Part shown: positions 6,833-14,735 of the stretch, piece after piece
Position numbering within the stretch: the first letter of the stretch is position 1
Layout of the letters: each line of letters begins with the position of its first letter
DNA from: Spirochaetes bacterium GWE1_32_154
GTDB lineage: Bacteria; Spirochaetota; GWE2-31-10
Length of the DNA: 51,009 nt
Reading direction: 5' to 3'
NCBI GenBank assembly: GCA_001829315.1
Contig: MIAY01000006.1
Coordinates: 1 to 51,009, forward strand
Made by a program: the position numbers and the translations under genes
The notes under the pieces: model-generated
What the model saw: only the letters and a program-made list of their open reading frames with translations
Told to the model about the DNA's origin: nothing
The model's database searches: none

Positions 6833-7167
6833 TGAATATCATCAAGAAAACTTTGAATTTGCGAATATATAGAAATAGGTTCTTTACTGTTTGTTATGTA
6901 TGAGGCTGATATTGCGTTTAGAACATAGATAGGAAACAAATAATCTATATGTTGTAATTTAAAAGAACATATAAAAAATAGTACTTTTTTTATATCGAGA
7001 TTATTTAATGTTTCTTCAAAATAAGAGAATGGAACAAATTCGTCTTTGAAATATTTATCATCTTTCAATTTTAACGTGATTAAATCAATTTTATCATAAT
7101 TAAATTGCAAGTACATTGTGCATTCTTTACAGATATTATCTTTATTAAAAGGACAAGTTTTAATCAT
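6820..7167 (-). CDS. Hypothetical protein with N-terminal Cys cluster
   Basis: A 115-residue protein. I start it at 7167 because GGAG lies 6 bases upstream; the ATG four codons earlier is itself part of that site. Cysteines in CPFNKDNICKEC (residues 5-16) could bind a metal. The middle contains an FFICSFKLQ hydrophobic stretch and the end is helical. It is the only leftward gene in this rightward block, suggesting a separately regulated cargo gene. No family is recognised. Confidence 0.5.
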   Translation of the reverse strand: MIKTCPFNKDNICKECTMYLQFNYDKIDLITLKLKDDKYFKDEFVPFSYFEETLNNLDIKKVLFFICSFKLQHIDYLFPIYVLNAISASYITNSKEPISIYSQIQSFLDDIHYIV

Positions 7168-7258
7168 AAAAAACTCCATAGATAATAGTAAATTTAAAAA
7201 AAATATATGTCAAATTTTATTAGAACAAAAATCAGCGAGTTAATTAATAGGAGGTGAT

Positions 7259-7423
7259 ATGAGTAAAAAAGATTTGGATGTTCCATCCGTATTACTAAGT
7301 ATTGAAAATCGAATTGATGTTTTATTTGACTCTAAAATTGAGTTGCCGCCAATGTTATATCTTGCAATGACTGAGATGAAAAGCGAAGTTTTCAATTATT
7401 TACAAAAGGAGGTGAGAGCATGA
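7259..7423 (+). CDS. Small hypothetical phage protein
   Basis: A 54-residue acidic, helical protein with AGGAGGTGAT before ATG 7259. Its end overlaps the next ATG as ATGA, and its last codons contain the ribosome-binding site (AGGAGGTG) of the next gene, so the two are translationally coupled. No family is recognised. Confidence 0.55.
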   Translation: MSKKDLDVPSVLLSIENRIDVLFDSKIELPPMLYLAMTEMKSEVFNYLQKEVRA

Positions 7424-7590
7424 AGGAAAATGGAATATATGGAATACACATTGAAGGTATATATTGTGAAGTTAAAGTTCACAATGAAAAAATTATTGAT
7501 GGATTTATAGATTATTACGGCTCAAATACTGAATTATCAGAATATGTTATCAACGCAATTGATATAAAAAAACTATCAATAAAAATATAG
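7420..7590 (+). CDS. Small hypothetical phage protein
   Basis: A 56-residue protein, MKENGIYGIHIEGIYCEVKV..., beta-rich in the first half. It starts within the stop of the upstream gene (ATGA) behind AGGAGGTGAGAGC. It is followed 16 bases on by the antirepressor gene. No family is recognised. Confidence 0.55.
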   Translation: MKENGIYGIHIEGIYCEVKVHNEKIIDGFIDYYGSNTELSEYVINAIDIKKLSIKI

Positions 7591-7606
7591 CAGGAGGATA
7601 TAAGGT

Positions 7607-8230
7607 ATGAATGATTTAACAGTTAAAAAAATGACTACTATAAAAGAAATTTCAGATATTTATAGAATATCTGTTGATACAGTTACAAGAGCAGTAAAAG
7701 AAAAATTTCCTGAAAGGTTACAACAAGGAAAGATAACATATTTAAGTGAATTTGAAACATCTATAATTAAGGATTATCTAGTTGATAACAAGAGAATCGA
7801 CTTACGCTTTAAAGCGGAAGTTGTAACTGAAGCAGATGAATTGCTTATTATTGCTAAAGGATATGAAACGGCATTAAGAAAACTTGAAGTATTACAAAAA
7901 CAGGCAGAAGAAAATAAACATAAAGTGAACTTCTATGATGATGTTACCGGGTCAACTGATACTGTAGAAATGAGTGAAGCAGCAAAAGTTCTTAACAAAG
8001 GTATTGGTAGAAATAAGCTTTTTGAACTTCTTAGAGGTCAAGGCGTGTTGATGAATAATAATCAACCATATCAAAAATATGTTGATAACGGTTATTTTAG
8101 GCTTATCGAACAAAAGTTTATTAAACCAACTGGTGAAACATGTATAAATATTAAAACGGTTGTTTTTCAAAAAGGAATGGCATTTATAGATAAATTGATT
8201 GAAAAATCAAAATTAGAAAAAGTCTCTTAA
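7607..8230 (+). CDS. Phage antirepressor-type protein, KilAC (ANT) domain
   Basis: A 207-residue protein. The N-terminal about 70 residues hold a helix-turn-helix-like segment (TIKEISDIYRISVDTVTRAVKEKFP). The C-terminal 105 residues match the phage KilAC/ANT domain: VNFYDDVTGSTDTVEMSEAAKVL, then GRNKLFELLRGQGVLM, then PYQKYVDNGYFRLIEQ, ending VFQKGMAFIDKLI. Such proteins antagonise repressors or act as phage regulators. CAGGAGG lies 11 bases upstream of the ATG. It heads the recombination-gene block. Confidence 0.82.
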   Translation: MNDLTVKKMTTIKEISDIYRISVDTVTRAVKEKFPERLQQGKITYLSEFETSIIKDYLVDNKRIDLRFKAEVVTEADELLIIAKGYETALRKLEVLQKQAEENKHKVNFYDDVTGSTDTVEMSEAAKVLNKGIGRNKLFELLRGQGVLMNNNQPYQKYVDNGYFRLIEQKFIKPTGETCINIKTVVFQKGMAFIDKLIEKSKLEKVS

Positions 8231-8279
8231 ACCTGTCCGTATGGATAAGGTATTTTAATAGTAAATTGGAGTGTGTAAA

Positions 8280-8468
8280 TTGAACATGGTAAAAAAAATA
8301 TCCGAGTTGGTAGCTCGAATATTTCATAAAAAACAAGTTAGTAAAAACATCAATATCAAGAATAGAAAATTTTACATCAAAAGTCAAGAAGAAATTAACG
8401 CAGAAATAGCAAGAGAACTACTCTTTATTCAAAGGGAGTATTCTTTAATCAACAGGAGGGTTAAATAA
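8280..8468 (+). CDS. Small basic hypothetical protein
   Basis: About 62 residues, beginning at TTG 8280 (TTG AAC ATG), which GGAG at 8268-8271 supports best. An ATG two codons later is the alternative. It is Lys/Ile-rich with a helical body (EEINAEIARELLFIQREYSLINRR). It ends one base before the exonuclease start and carries that gene's ribosome-binding site (GGAGGG) in its last codons. Confidence 0.5.
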   Translation: MNMVKKISELVARIFHKKQVSKNINIKNRKFYIKSQEEINAEIARELLFIQREYSLINRRVK

Positions 8469-8469
8469 T

Positions 8470-9051
8470 ATGAAAATATTTTGGATTGATACTGAGACTA
8501 CCGGTTTGGATAGTAACAATGATAAAATTATTCAGTTAGCATGTATTTTTGAAGATACTGAAAAAGAACTGATAATTAAAAAAGATTGGTATATTAAACA
8601 CAATAATTATCCTGAATCATTCGCAGATGCTGAAAAGATTCATGGAATAACAAGAGATTTTCTTAATGAATCAGGTAAAAGTAAAAGTGAAGTTTATAGA
8701 GAATTGTTATTATTATTAGATAATAATATTGAAAAATTTAACAAAAAAGACAAGGCAATATTAGCCGGATATAATGTAGAATTTGATAAAGGATTTTTAT
8801 ATAAATTATTTTTATCAAATAACAATTCTTTTTTTCATTCATATTTTCACTCAGCAAAACTGGAAGTAATGAGTCATTTTATTTATTTATATTATGACTC
8901 TAATGACAATTTAAATGATATTGAAAACTTCAAACTTGAAACACTTTGTAATCAATTTAGAATTAAATTTAATTCTCACAATGCAATGGCAGATATTCAA
9001 GCAACACGTGAACTTTTTTTAAGCATAACTGACGCATTATATAACAATTAG
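8470..9051 (+). CDS. DnaQ-like DEDDh 3'-5' exonuclease
   Basis: A 193-residue protein with a complete set of DEDDh catalytic residues: D7 and E9 in DTETTG, D106 in NVEFD, and H170 with D175 in HNAMAD. This is the fold of the DNA polymerase III epsilon subunit and of RNase T-type enzymes. The position before RecT and SSB suggests it generates single-stranded ends for phage recombination, taking the place of the RecE/lambda-Exo nuclease, although the family can also act in proofreading. It starts just after the small basic gene. Confidence 0.88.
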   Translation: MKIFWIDTETTGLDSNNDKIIQLACIFEDTEKELIIKKDWYIKHNNYPESFADAEKIHGITRDFLNESGKSKSEVYRELLLLLDNNIEKFNKKDKAILAGYNVEFDKGFLYKLFLSNNNSFFHSYFHSAKLEVMSHFIYLYYDSNDNLNDIENFKLETLCNQFRIKFNSHNAMADIQATRELFLSITDALYNN

Positions 9052-9064
9052 AGGAGAAAATAGT

Positions 9065-9973
9065 ATGAGTGATTTAGCAATTAAAACAGAAACAAAAAAT
9101 GAAGTTATTACAGAGCAGCAATTAAAAGATTATGCAAAAACATTTCTTGCAACTCAAAATTTAAGTGACAATGAAATAAGCCAATTTATTGGAATTGCAA
9201 AAGCATTTCAATTAAATCCATTTAAAAGGGAAATCTATTGTATAGCGTATGGTTCTGGTCAATATAGAACATTACAAATAGTTACCGGATATGAGGTCTA
9301 TTTAAAAAGAGCTGAAAGACTTGATTTGCTCAATGGATATGAAACATCATTTTCCGGTAGTATTTCAAGAAGTACAATATCAATTGAAAGAAACAAAAAG
9401 GGCGGTGAAGGAACTTATAACAAATCTGTTGAGGTATGCAGAGGTGACTTATCGTGTACTATTACAATTTATAGAAAAGATAGAGAAAAGCCATTTAAGA
9501 AAACTATTTACTTTGAGGAATTTACTCAAGATAATGAAATATGGAATAGTAAACCGCGTTTTATGCTTGAGAAAGTCGCTTTATCCATTGGATTTCGTCA
9601 ATGTTTCCCTGATGAAATGGGGGGGATGCCATATACAAACGAAGAAATAAAAGACGAGCAAAAGGATGTTACTCCAGAAAAACAACCCGACGTAAAAAAT
9701 AACAAACAGCAAAGCAATAAACAACAACAACCAAAACCGAAAGTACAGGATGCTGAAATAATTATTGAAGATACAGTAGAGACACGAAAAAAACTATTTT
9801 CTGACTTCACGGAAATGATTGATAAAATTGGAATGAATCTTGACGCAAAAGACGGATCAACCGCTCATAAAATATGTATAGCATATAATGAGAATGACCC
9901 CATATTAACGGCTCAATACTTATTTCAAACTATTGAATTCATCAGCAATAAATACAACGTGGTTAATAATTAA
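9065..9973 (+). CDS. bet: RecT/Bet-family single-strand annealing protein
   Basis: A 302-residue protein. Residues about 30-190 match the phage recombination protein Bet: FIGIAKAFQLNPFKREIYCIAYG, TGYEVYLKRAERL and RFMLEKVALSIGFRQCFPDEMGGMPYT. A low-complexity Gln/Lys/Pro linker follows (about 205-230), then a C-terminal helical region that may contact SSB. It anneals complementary single strands during phage recombination. GAGGAG precedes the ATG. Neighbours are an exonuclease upstream and SSB downstream, the usual recombination module. Confidence 0.88.
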   Translation: MSDLAIKTETKNEVITEQQLKDYAKTFLATQNLSDNEISQFIGIAKAFQLNPFKREIYCIAYGSGQYRTLQIVTGYEVYLKRAERLDLLNGYETSFSGSISRSTISIERNKKGGEGTYNKSVEVCRGDLSCTITIYRKDREKPFKKTIYFEEFTQDNEIWNSKPRFMLEKVALSIGFRQCFPDEMGGMPYTNEEIKDEQKDVTPEKQPDVKNNKQQSNKQQQPKPKVQDAEIIIEDTVETRKKLFSDFTEMIDKIGMNLDAKDGSTAHKICIAYNENDPILTAQYLFQTIEFISNKYNVVNN

Positions 9974-9981
9974 TAAAAAAT

Positions 9982-10005
9982 AAAAGGGGACTTGAGCCCC
10001 TTTTT
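9982..10005 (+). terminator. Intrinsic terminator after the annealase gene
   Basis: AAAAGGGG and CCCCTTTTT form a hairpin with a short loop and a T-run just after the annealase stop. It may reduce readthrough into the SSB unit. Confidence 0.7.
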
Positions 10006-10029
10006 AAAATTCAAAAAAAGGGATGTTAT

Positions 10030-10194
10030 ATGAAAGTATTTTTTAAAAAAGGTGAGTATGTAAAACATAAAGGACAGGTGTATAAAGTTGTTAATGACAA
10101 TACAAATCAATCACTCATATATGCAAAAAATTTAAAATCAGGTGTAGATAGATTTTTATACATTTCAGAATTGGAGGTTATACCTCATGAGTAA
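10030..10194 (+). CDS. Small hypothetical phage protein
   Basis: A 54-residue protein, MKVFFKKGEYVKHKGQVYKVVND..., that looks like a small beta-barrel (KGEYVKHKGQVYKV is SH3/KOW-like in pattern). It overlaps the SSB start by 8 bases and contains that gene's ribosome-binding site (GGAGG). No family is assigned. Confidence 0.55.
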   Translation: MKVFFKKGEYVKHKGQVYKVVNDNTNQSLIYAKNLKSGVDRFLYISELEVIPHE

Positions 10195-10714
10195 AGATAC
10201 AAATAGTATTGTAATAATTGGAAGATTAGTTCGTGATCCTGAAATAAGATATACACCTTCAGGAACCGCTGTCTGTAAATTTTCCATTGCTAATGGTGAA
10301 ACAATTAAACAAAATAACGAATGGAAGGATTATACAAATTTCTTTGACGTTGTTGTTTTTGGAAATCAAGCGATTAATTGTGAAAAGTATTTAAAGAAAG
10401 GCTCAAAGATTAGTGTTGTAGGCTCAATTAAACAGAATAGATGGGAGGATAAAACAACAAATCAAGCAAGGTCAAAAGTTGATATACAATGCCGTGAGAT
10501 CATGTTTTTAACACCTGCAAACGACGGAAATAATCAAACATCAACAACGTCTGCAGAACCGGATAAACAACAGAAAATAGTAAATAAACCGGCTCAAAAA
10601 CCAAATAGAGAAGATAACAATGAGTATGTTCCTGATCCGTGGGCTGATGCAAGTGATACGTATGATTCTATTGAATGGCCAATGCAAAATGGCGATGATG
10701 ACATTCCGTTTTAA
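10187..10714 (+). CDS. ssb: Single-stranded DNA-binding protein
   Basis: A 175-residue protein. The N-terminal about 105 residues form the OB fold with standard SSB features (VIIGRLVRDPEIRYTPSGTAVCKFSIAN, WKDYTNFFDVVVFG, YLKKGSKISVVGSI). A disordered Gln/Asn/Pro linker follows, and the conserved acidic tip DDDIPF ends the protein. It binds single-stranded DNA during phage replication and recombination and recruits partners through the tip. GGAGG precedes the ATG inside the upstream gene. Confidence 0.95.
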   Translation: MSKDTNSIVIIGRLVRDPEIRYTPSGTAVCKFSIANGETIKQNNEWKDYTNFFDVVVFGNQAINCEKYLKKGSKISVVGSIKQNRWEDKTTNQARSKVDIQCREIMFLTPANDGNNQTSTTSAEPDKQQKIVNKPAQKPNREDNNEYVPDPWADASDTYDSIEWPMQNGDDDIPF

Positions 10715-10779
10715 TCGCAATCCTTTTTAAACAGGGATAATGGCCATTCGATTATTATATCGAAATATTTGGAGGTAAT

Positions 10780-11844
10780 ATGATAAAAAATAACGCTGAA
10801 TATTTTTCACATGATGCTACCATGAGAAATGACAGAAAGATTCTCGCCATTCGCAATAAATTTGGAATCACCGGTTATGCAATCTGGGTAATGATTCTTG
10901 AAGAATTGTGCATATCAGAAAATTTCAGATTAGAATATGACGACATTACTATTGAAACATTATCCGGTGATTTCAGAATTGAGCCTAAATTACTCAAGGA
11001 AATAATTGATTATTCATTTAAACTTAAACTCCTTTTTATAGAGGACGGATATTTATTCTCTCATAATTTTATATCAAGAATGCGACCACTGGAAGAAAAA
11101 AGACAAGCAAAAAGTGAAGCCGGTAAAAAAGGTATGAAAAGTAGATATAAAATTGATGATTCTGTTATAACACCCGATGATTCTGTTATAACAGAAAGCA
11201 GTTCTGTTATAACAACTACTAATTCTGTTATAACAGCGGATAACATAGTAGAGCATAGTATAGTAGAGCATAGTATAGTAAAGAAAAGCAACGACGCTCT
11301 TAATACACGTGAGTCGCTATTTTTTAAATTAAAAGAATCAGGACTTTCGGATAAACAGGCTCAATCAGTTATAAAAAATCATCATCCAGAAAAAATCATT
11401 GATAAAATCAATTTGACAAACTGGTTAATTATTAACAAGCCTGAAAAAGTCAAAAGTAAACCGGCATATCTTTACCAAGCCATTCTTGACGATTGGATTG
11501 ACGATGGGTATGAAAATCGAAATAATAAACCACCACCACCACCTGATAAGACAGAATTAAAGGTCCGGCGAATAATTCAGGAATATCAAAAATTAACCGG
11601 GATAAACAAAGATTTAAATCTTATTCGGGAAATTTTCGAGAAAAAATGCACTGAAAAAGACATTGATGTTATTACTGCTGTCATGCGAGAAATATATCTT
11701 GAGCCTGAATTGATTAACGATTTACCGCTTGAAACATTATTATCCGGTGACAGAATTAAAAACGAAGCCATAAAAATAAAAAAAAGCATAAGTCAGATAG
11801 ATGTCAGCTTTTTAAAAAACAATGAGATAGTTTTAAACGCTTAA
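10780..11844 (+). CDS. Phage replication initiator (DUF4373/Lin1244-type N-terminus) with internal origin
   Basis: A 354-residue protein with GGAGG before ATG 10780. Residues 6-110 match the DUF4373 (Lin1244/Lin1753-like) domain: EYFSHDATMRNDRKILAIRNKFGITGYAIWVMILEELC. Residues about 125-155 are a low-complexity linker in which SVIT recurs four times because the DNA there is iterated. The C-terminal part is helical with a Pro run (residues 247-251). By analogy with lambda O-type initiators, the N-terminal domain may bind the iterons embedded in its own gene and the C-terminal part may recruit helicase or its loader. Confidence 0.75.
   Translation: MIKNNAEYFSHDATMRNDRKILAIRNKFGITGYAIWVMILEELCISENFRLEYDDITIETLSGDFRIEPKLLKEIIDYSFKLKLLFIEDGYLFSHNFISRMRPLEEKRQAKSEAGKKGMKSRYKIDDSVITPDDSVITESSSVITTTNSVITADNIVEHSIVEHSIVKKSNDALNTRESLFFKLKESGLSDKQAQSVIKNHHPEKIIDKINLTNWLIINKPEKVKSKPAYLYQAILDDWIDDGYENRNNKPPPPPDKTELKVRRIIQEYQKLTGINKDLNLIREIFEKKCTEKDIDVITAVMREIYLEPELINDLPLETLLSGDRIKNEAIKIKKSISQIDVSFLKNNEIVLNA
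11160..11235 (+). repeat. Four iterons, candidate phage replication origin
   Basis: TTCTGTTATAACA occurs four times with no mismatch, at 11160-11172, 11181-11193, 11202-11214 and 11223-11235, at an exact 21-base period (two helical turns). Each copy contains the 10-bp palindrome TGTTATAACA. The location inside the initiator gene is the layout of lambdoid origins. Confidence 0.85.
11245..11280 (+). repeat. Tandem 15-bp repeat, candidate unwinding element
   Basis: ATAGTAGAGCATAGT is present twice in tandem (11245-11259, 11260-11274) and a third partial unit ATAGTA follows. It lies directly after the iterons, where an easily melted element would be expected. Confidence 0.6.
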
Positions 11845-11865
11845 ATCATGTCACTGGGAGGGGAA

Positions 11866-12150
11866 ATGATTAATAATTTTACAGCACCTGATAAAGTCAT
11901 GGATATTATTAAAATCGCTTCAAGCGTAGATTTAACTCTTAATCAAAAGATTCAGTATGTATCAACAGCCTATGCAGGAGAGGCGGTGTATTTTCCTCAA
12001 AGGACAGTTAAGGCCATTAGAAATGCTGAAATATTGCAAGATTATTATCAACACAAAATGACTGCAAAACAAATTGCAATAAAATTTTATATGTCAGAAA
12101 GCACCATTTTTGAAATTTTGAGAAAAGAAAAATATAAAATTGAGCCTTAA
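11866..12150 (+). CDS. Mor-family-like transcription activator
   Basis: A 94-residue protein. I start it at 11866, where GGGAGGGG sits 3-10 bases upstream; an ATG at 11848 lacks such a site. The segment GEAVYFPQRTVKAIRNAEILQDYYQHKMTAKQIAIKFYMSESTIFEILRKEK resembles the C-terminal half of Mor/C phage activators, a GG-x-YIP-like turn followed by a helix-turn-helix. It lies between replication and lysis genes, where a late-gene activator is expected. The assignment is by pattern, without a score. Confidence 0.6.
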   Translation: MINNFTAPDKVMDIIKIASSVDLTLNQKIQYVSTAYAGEAVYFPQRTVKAIRNAEILQDYYQHKMTAKQIAIKFYMSESTIFEILRKEKYKIEP

Positions 12151-12156
12151 TACTTA

Positions 12157-12191
12157 AAAACTATGAAAACCGATTTGATTTTCATAGTTTT
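12157..12191. terminator. Bidirectional hairpin before the lysis genes
   Basis: AAAACTATGAAAA (12157-12169) and TTTTCATAGTTTT (12179-12191) are perfectly complementary, 13 bp. It separates the Mor-like gene from the lysis module, so the late genes may have their own promoter or be reached by antitermination. Confidence 0.6.
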
Positions 12192-12220
12192 AAACTGCTA
12201 TTATATTTTTGAGGTGAAAT

Positions 12221-12475
12221 ATGTCAGACGAAAAAAAATTAAGCGAATTAGACCAAAAAAAGCCAACCGATGCTAAAAACCTGTCAAAATGGGGAATGGT
12301 ATTATCAGTTATAGTACAAACATTATGTACTGTAGGTCACATTATAGTTAAAAAAGATTTCCCTAATTTAGACACGCAAATAAGTATGTCTTTCTTTTCA
12401 TTATTTTTTACGATCCCATTCACACCAGTTTATGTAAATTTATTTTTAGATAAAATATTTGGAGGTAGAAAATGA
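12221..12475 (+). CDS. Putative holin
   Basis: An 84-residue protein with a charged N-terminus (about 22 residues, rich in Lys and Asp) and two hydrophobic stretches at about 26-45 and 56-78, ending in the basic tail GGRK. Size, topology and position before spanins and a lysin fit a two-helix holin that opens the inner membrane. Holins share little sequence, so this rests on context. GAGGTG precedes the ATG, and the end overlaps the next start as ATGA. Confidence 0.6.
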   Translation: MSDEKKLSELDQKKPTDAKNLSKWGMVLSVIVQTLCTVGHIIVKKDFPNLDTQISMSFFSLFFTIPFTPVYVNLFLDKIFGGRK

Positions 12476-12762
12476 GTGTAATTTTAATTTTAATAATTAT
12501 AATTGCTGTTTTGGTTTTTATTTATTCCGGGACTGTTTTTGGTTTTATTATGGCAATTAAAGCAAAAGACAGCAAAATTAAAATGCAATTTCAAGATATT
12601 AAATATCTTGAAAATGAGTTGATATCTGCTAACGGCAAAATTAAAGCATTAAATAAAATACAAAATATAACCGGTTTAGGAAAAGAAAATGAAGATATTA
12701 TTACAAAAATTCCTGTTGATACTTATAATCCTGACGGGTTGTTCCACCGTTTCAAAAGGTAA
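12472..12762 (+). CDS. Inner-membrane spanin subunit (Rz-like)
   Basis: A 96-residue protein with one N-terminal membrane helix (about residues 3-27) followed by a helical, coiled-coil-type region (KDSKIKMQFQDIKYLENELISANGKIKALNKI). This is the design of i-spanins, which span the periplasm and meet an outer-membrane lipoprotein to fuse the membranes at lysis. The next gene overlaps it by 74 bases in another frame and encodes a lipoprotein, as in Rz/Rz1 pairs. GGAGG precedes the start. Confidence 0.7.
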   Translation: MSVILILIIIIAVLVFIYSGTVFGFIMAIKAKDSKIKMQFQDIKYLENELISANGKIKALNKIQNITGLGKENEDIITKIPVDTYNPDGLFHRFKR

Positions 12763-12964
12763 TAGTTTAAGAACTGAACATATTGCAATGCCATCATATC
12801 CGTTAATGCTTGATGTTCAATTTAAGAAAAATGAAAACGGCTTTTCACTTACCGTACAGGATACTAAAAACCTCGATATTAACCTTGAAAGGCTCAATAC
12901 ATACATAAAATCATTGGAAGCAATAATCGATGGTTACAGGGGGCAAAATGCCGATTATAGATAA
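12689..12964 (+). CDS. Outer-membrane spanin lipoprotein (Rz1-like), overlapping the i-spanin
   Basis: A 91-residue protein whose first 17 residues form a lipoprotein signal ending in LTGC (lipidated Cys at 17). It begins inside the i-spanin gene in the +1 frame, an overlapping arrangement typical of o-spanins. The mature part (about 75 residues) is larger than lambda Rz1 and not Pro-rich. No clear ribosome-binding site is visible, so coupling to the upstream gene is likely. The pairing strongly implies a host with an outer membrane. Confidence 0.68.
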   Translation: MKILLQKFLLILIILTGCSTVSKGNSLRTEHIAMPSYPLMLDVQFKKNENGFSLTVQDTKNLDINLERLNTYIKSLEAIIDGYRGQNADYR

Positions 12965-13673
12965 TATCTATGCTCTCATTGCCACTATATTTGTCTGTAT
13001 GGTATTCTCAATGCTCATTGTATTTGCTATACGAAAACGCGTGTCTTTTAAGCTTTCAAGCGATGGTGTCGTATTAAATACTCCCGATGGTAAATATATT
13101 TCATCCGAAAGAAATTTCTTTATTTTTCAAGAAATAAGAAAACTGGATAAAGTCATTTATGATATTTCTGAAATACAGATACTCGATGAACAAATGACAT
13201 TTATTGAACGAGAGCTTGAACGGTATTACAAAGAGAATCTTGATCTCATTGTTAATAAAGCAGAATTAAGTATTGATAGTGACTTATACCGTAATTACCA
13301 ATTAATTTATATTCTTCATGAAGAAAAGATGAAAAAACAAATTAAGCGTATTTTAAAAGAAAATCACCTATGTGATAAGCCAGAATGGAATGCGTACAAA
13401 GAGCGACAGTTTGAATTTACATGGTCAAAGTCAATGGAGTATCTTGACAGTTATTTTGGCGTTATTCAAATTGAATCAAGAAAAATTATTACCGATCAGA
13501 TAAGAGCTTACTTAAAAAATGAATACAAAGTAAAGTTTCATTATTGGATGGATGAGTTTAGAAATATAACATCTGAAAAATTGAAGGAAGTTCAAAAGAC
13601 TCAGAATAAAATAGAAACTCTTCATTCTCAATTAGGGTACAACCATATTATCGAGGTTAAAAACAATGAATAA
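12948..13673 (+). CDS. Single-pass membrane protein in the lysis block, unknown
   Basis: A 241-residue protein. I start it at 12948 behind GGGGGC; an ATG six codons earlier is weaker. Residues about 7-25 form a membrane helix, followed by a long, charged, mostly helical region with many Glu/Lys and aromatic residues and no obvious domain. It overlaps the o-spanin end and the lysin start, so it is cotranscribed with lysis genes. A role at the envelope is likely but not specified. Confidence 0.55.
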   Translation: MPIIDNIYALIATIFVCMVFSMLIVFAIRKRVSFKLSSDGVVLNTPDGKYISSERNFFIFQEIRKLDKVIYDISEIQILDEQMTFIERELERYYKENLDLIVNKAELSIDSDLYRNYQLIYILHEEKMKKQIKRILKENHLCDKPEWNAYKERQFEFTWSKSMEYLDSYFGVIQIESRKIITDQIRAYLKNEYKVKFHYWMDEFRNITSEKLKEVQKTQNKIETLHSQLGYNHIIEVKNNE

Positions 13674-14136
13674 TAATAATACTATATATCCTGCTCCCGA
13701 TAAAGGAAGATACAGAAAATTCGGATTTAAGCTTGGAAACCTAACACACATTGGGCATGATTTTGATTGTCCAGAAGATACACCTGTCATTGCAATTGCT
13801 GATGGTATGGTAGTTGATAATAAAATGATCAATGGTTTTGGCAGTATGAATCCACACACTAATGGAGGTGTTTTATTTATCAAACATATTGATAAAAACG
13901 GTCACTATTTTATCGGGCTTTACGGGCATGTTAAGTCTAAACTTCAAAAGGGAATAATTGTAAGAAAAGGGGATATCATAGGAAGTATAATAGAATTTTA
14001 TAATTCTAATTTATATCTTCCTCACTTGCATTTTGGTATTTATATCAGCAATGAAATACCACAAGCACCTTATGGGTACACATCTAATATTGATAAGTGG
14101 GTTAATCCAATTGAGTTTTTGAAAACAAGGATATAA
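13666..14136 (+). CDS. M23-family peptidase, probable endolysin
   Basis: A 156-residue single-domain protein with the M23 (LytM) zinc-site pattern. GHDFD near residue 30 gives the first His/Asp ligands, HLHFG near residue 124 gives the His-x-His, and LYGHV near residue 86 fits the conserved H of the active site. M23 enzymes cut peptide cross-bridges in the cell wall. There is no signal peptide, so it would leave through the holin. Its position after holin and spanins and before terminase supports a phage lysin. Confidence 0.82.
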   Translation: MNNNNTIYPAPDKGRYRKFGFKLGNLTHIGHDFDCPEDTPVIAIADGMVVDNKMINGFGSMNPHTNGGVLFIKHIDKNGHYFIGLYGHVKSKLQKGIIVRKGDIIGSIIEFYNSNLYLPHLHFGIYISNEIPQAPYGYTSNIDKWVNPIEFLKTRI

Positions 14137-14141
14137 CAATA

Positions 14142-14735
14142 ATGGCATATACTCAAGAACAATGGGAGCAAGTACAAAGTGATTTCGTACAGGGAATTAT
14201 TGAGAATGGGAAACTAATATACCCATCTTTTAATCAGCTTTCAATTTCTTATAAAATATCAAAATCAACCATGTCCGTTCGTGCAAAAAAAGAAAAGTGG
14301 GAAGAAAAAAAAGAGATATATCAAAATAAAATAGCGTCAAAGCATGATAAAATCATACGAACAAAAATAGAACAAATAGAACACGAATCGAACAAAACGA
14401 ACGCCCTCAGTACTAAGTGGGCTGAGTTTGATTTAAAGTGTCTTGAGCTTGCAAACAATGCTCTTGACCTATGCAAAATGGATATTGAAGCACTCAAAGA
14501 ATTCAAAGACACATACGATTCATTATCAGATGAATCAAAATTACAAATTCAAAAATATACACCGCTTGCACTAAAACACTTAGCAGAAGCCATAGAAAAA
14601 TACCAGAAAATTGGTAAGAATGCGGTCGGTGAGACTCTTGCAAATAACGATAAACCTCAGCAAAACATAACTATCAATACTATAAACGATGATAATTTAT
14701 TTTCAAGGCTCAATGGTGGAGTCAATGAACAATGA
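14142..14735 (+). CDS. Terminase small subunit
   Basis: A 197-residue protein. The N-terminal segment PSFNQLSISYKISKSTMSVRAKKEKWEEKKEIYQNKI is a helix-turn-helix with the RA-x-KEKW-x-EKK signature common to small terminases. A long helical oligomerisation region follows. It recognises phage DNA and delivers it to the large subunit. It overlaps the large-subunit gene by about 11 bases. The start ATG 14142 has only a weak upstream ribosome-binding site (AAGGATATAACAAT). Confidence 0.78.
   Translation: MAYTQEQWEQVQSDFVQGIIENGKLIYPSFNQLSISYKISKSTMSVRAKKEKWEEKKEIYQNKIASKHDKIIRTKIEQIEHESNKTNALSTKWAEFDLKCLELANNALDLCKMDIEALKEFKDTYDSLSDESKLQIQKYTPLALKHLAEAIEKYQKIGKNAVGETLANNDKPQQNITINTINDDNLFSRLNGGVNEQ

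Noticed and set aside
11160-11235. CRISPR-like array
   Set aside because: The repeats are 13 bp with 8-base spacers inside a coding frame and fit iterons rather than CRISPR. No cas gene is present.
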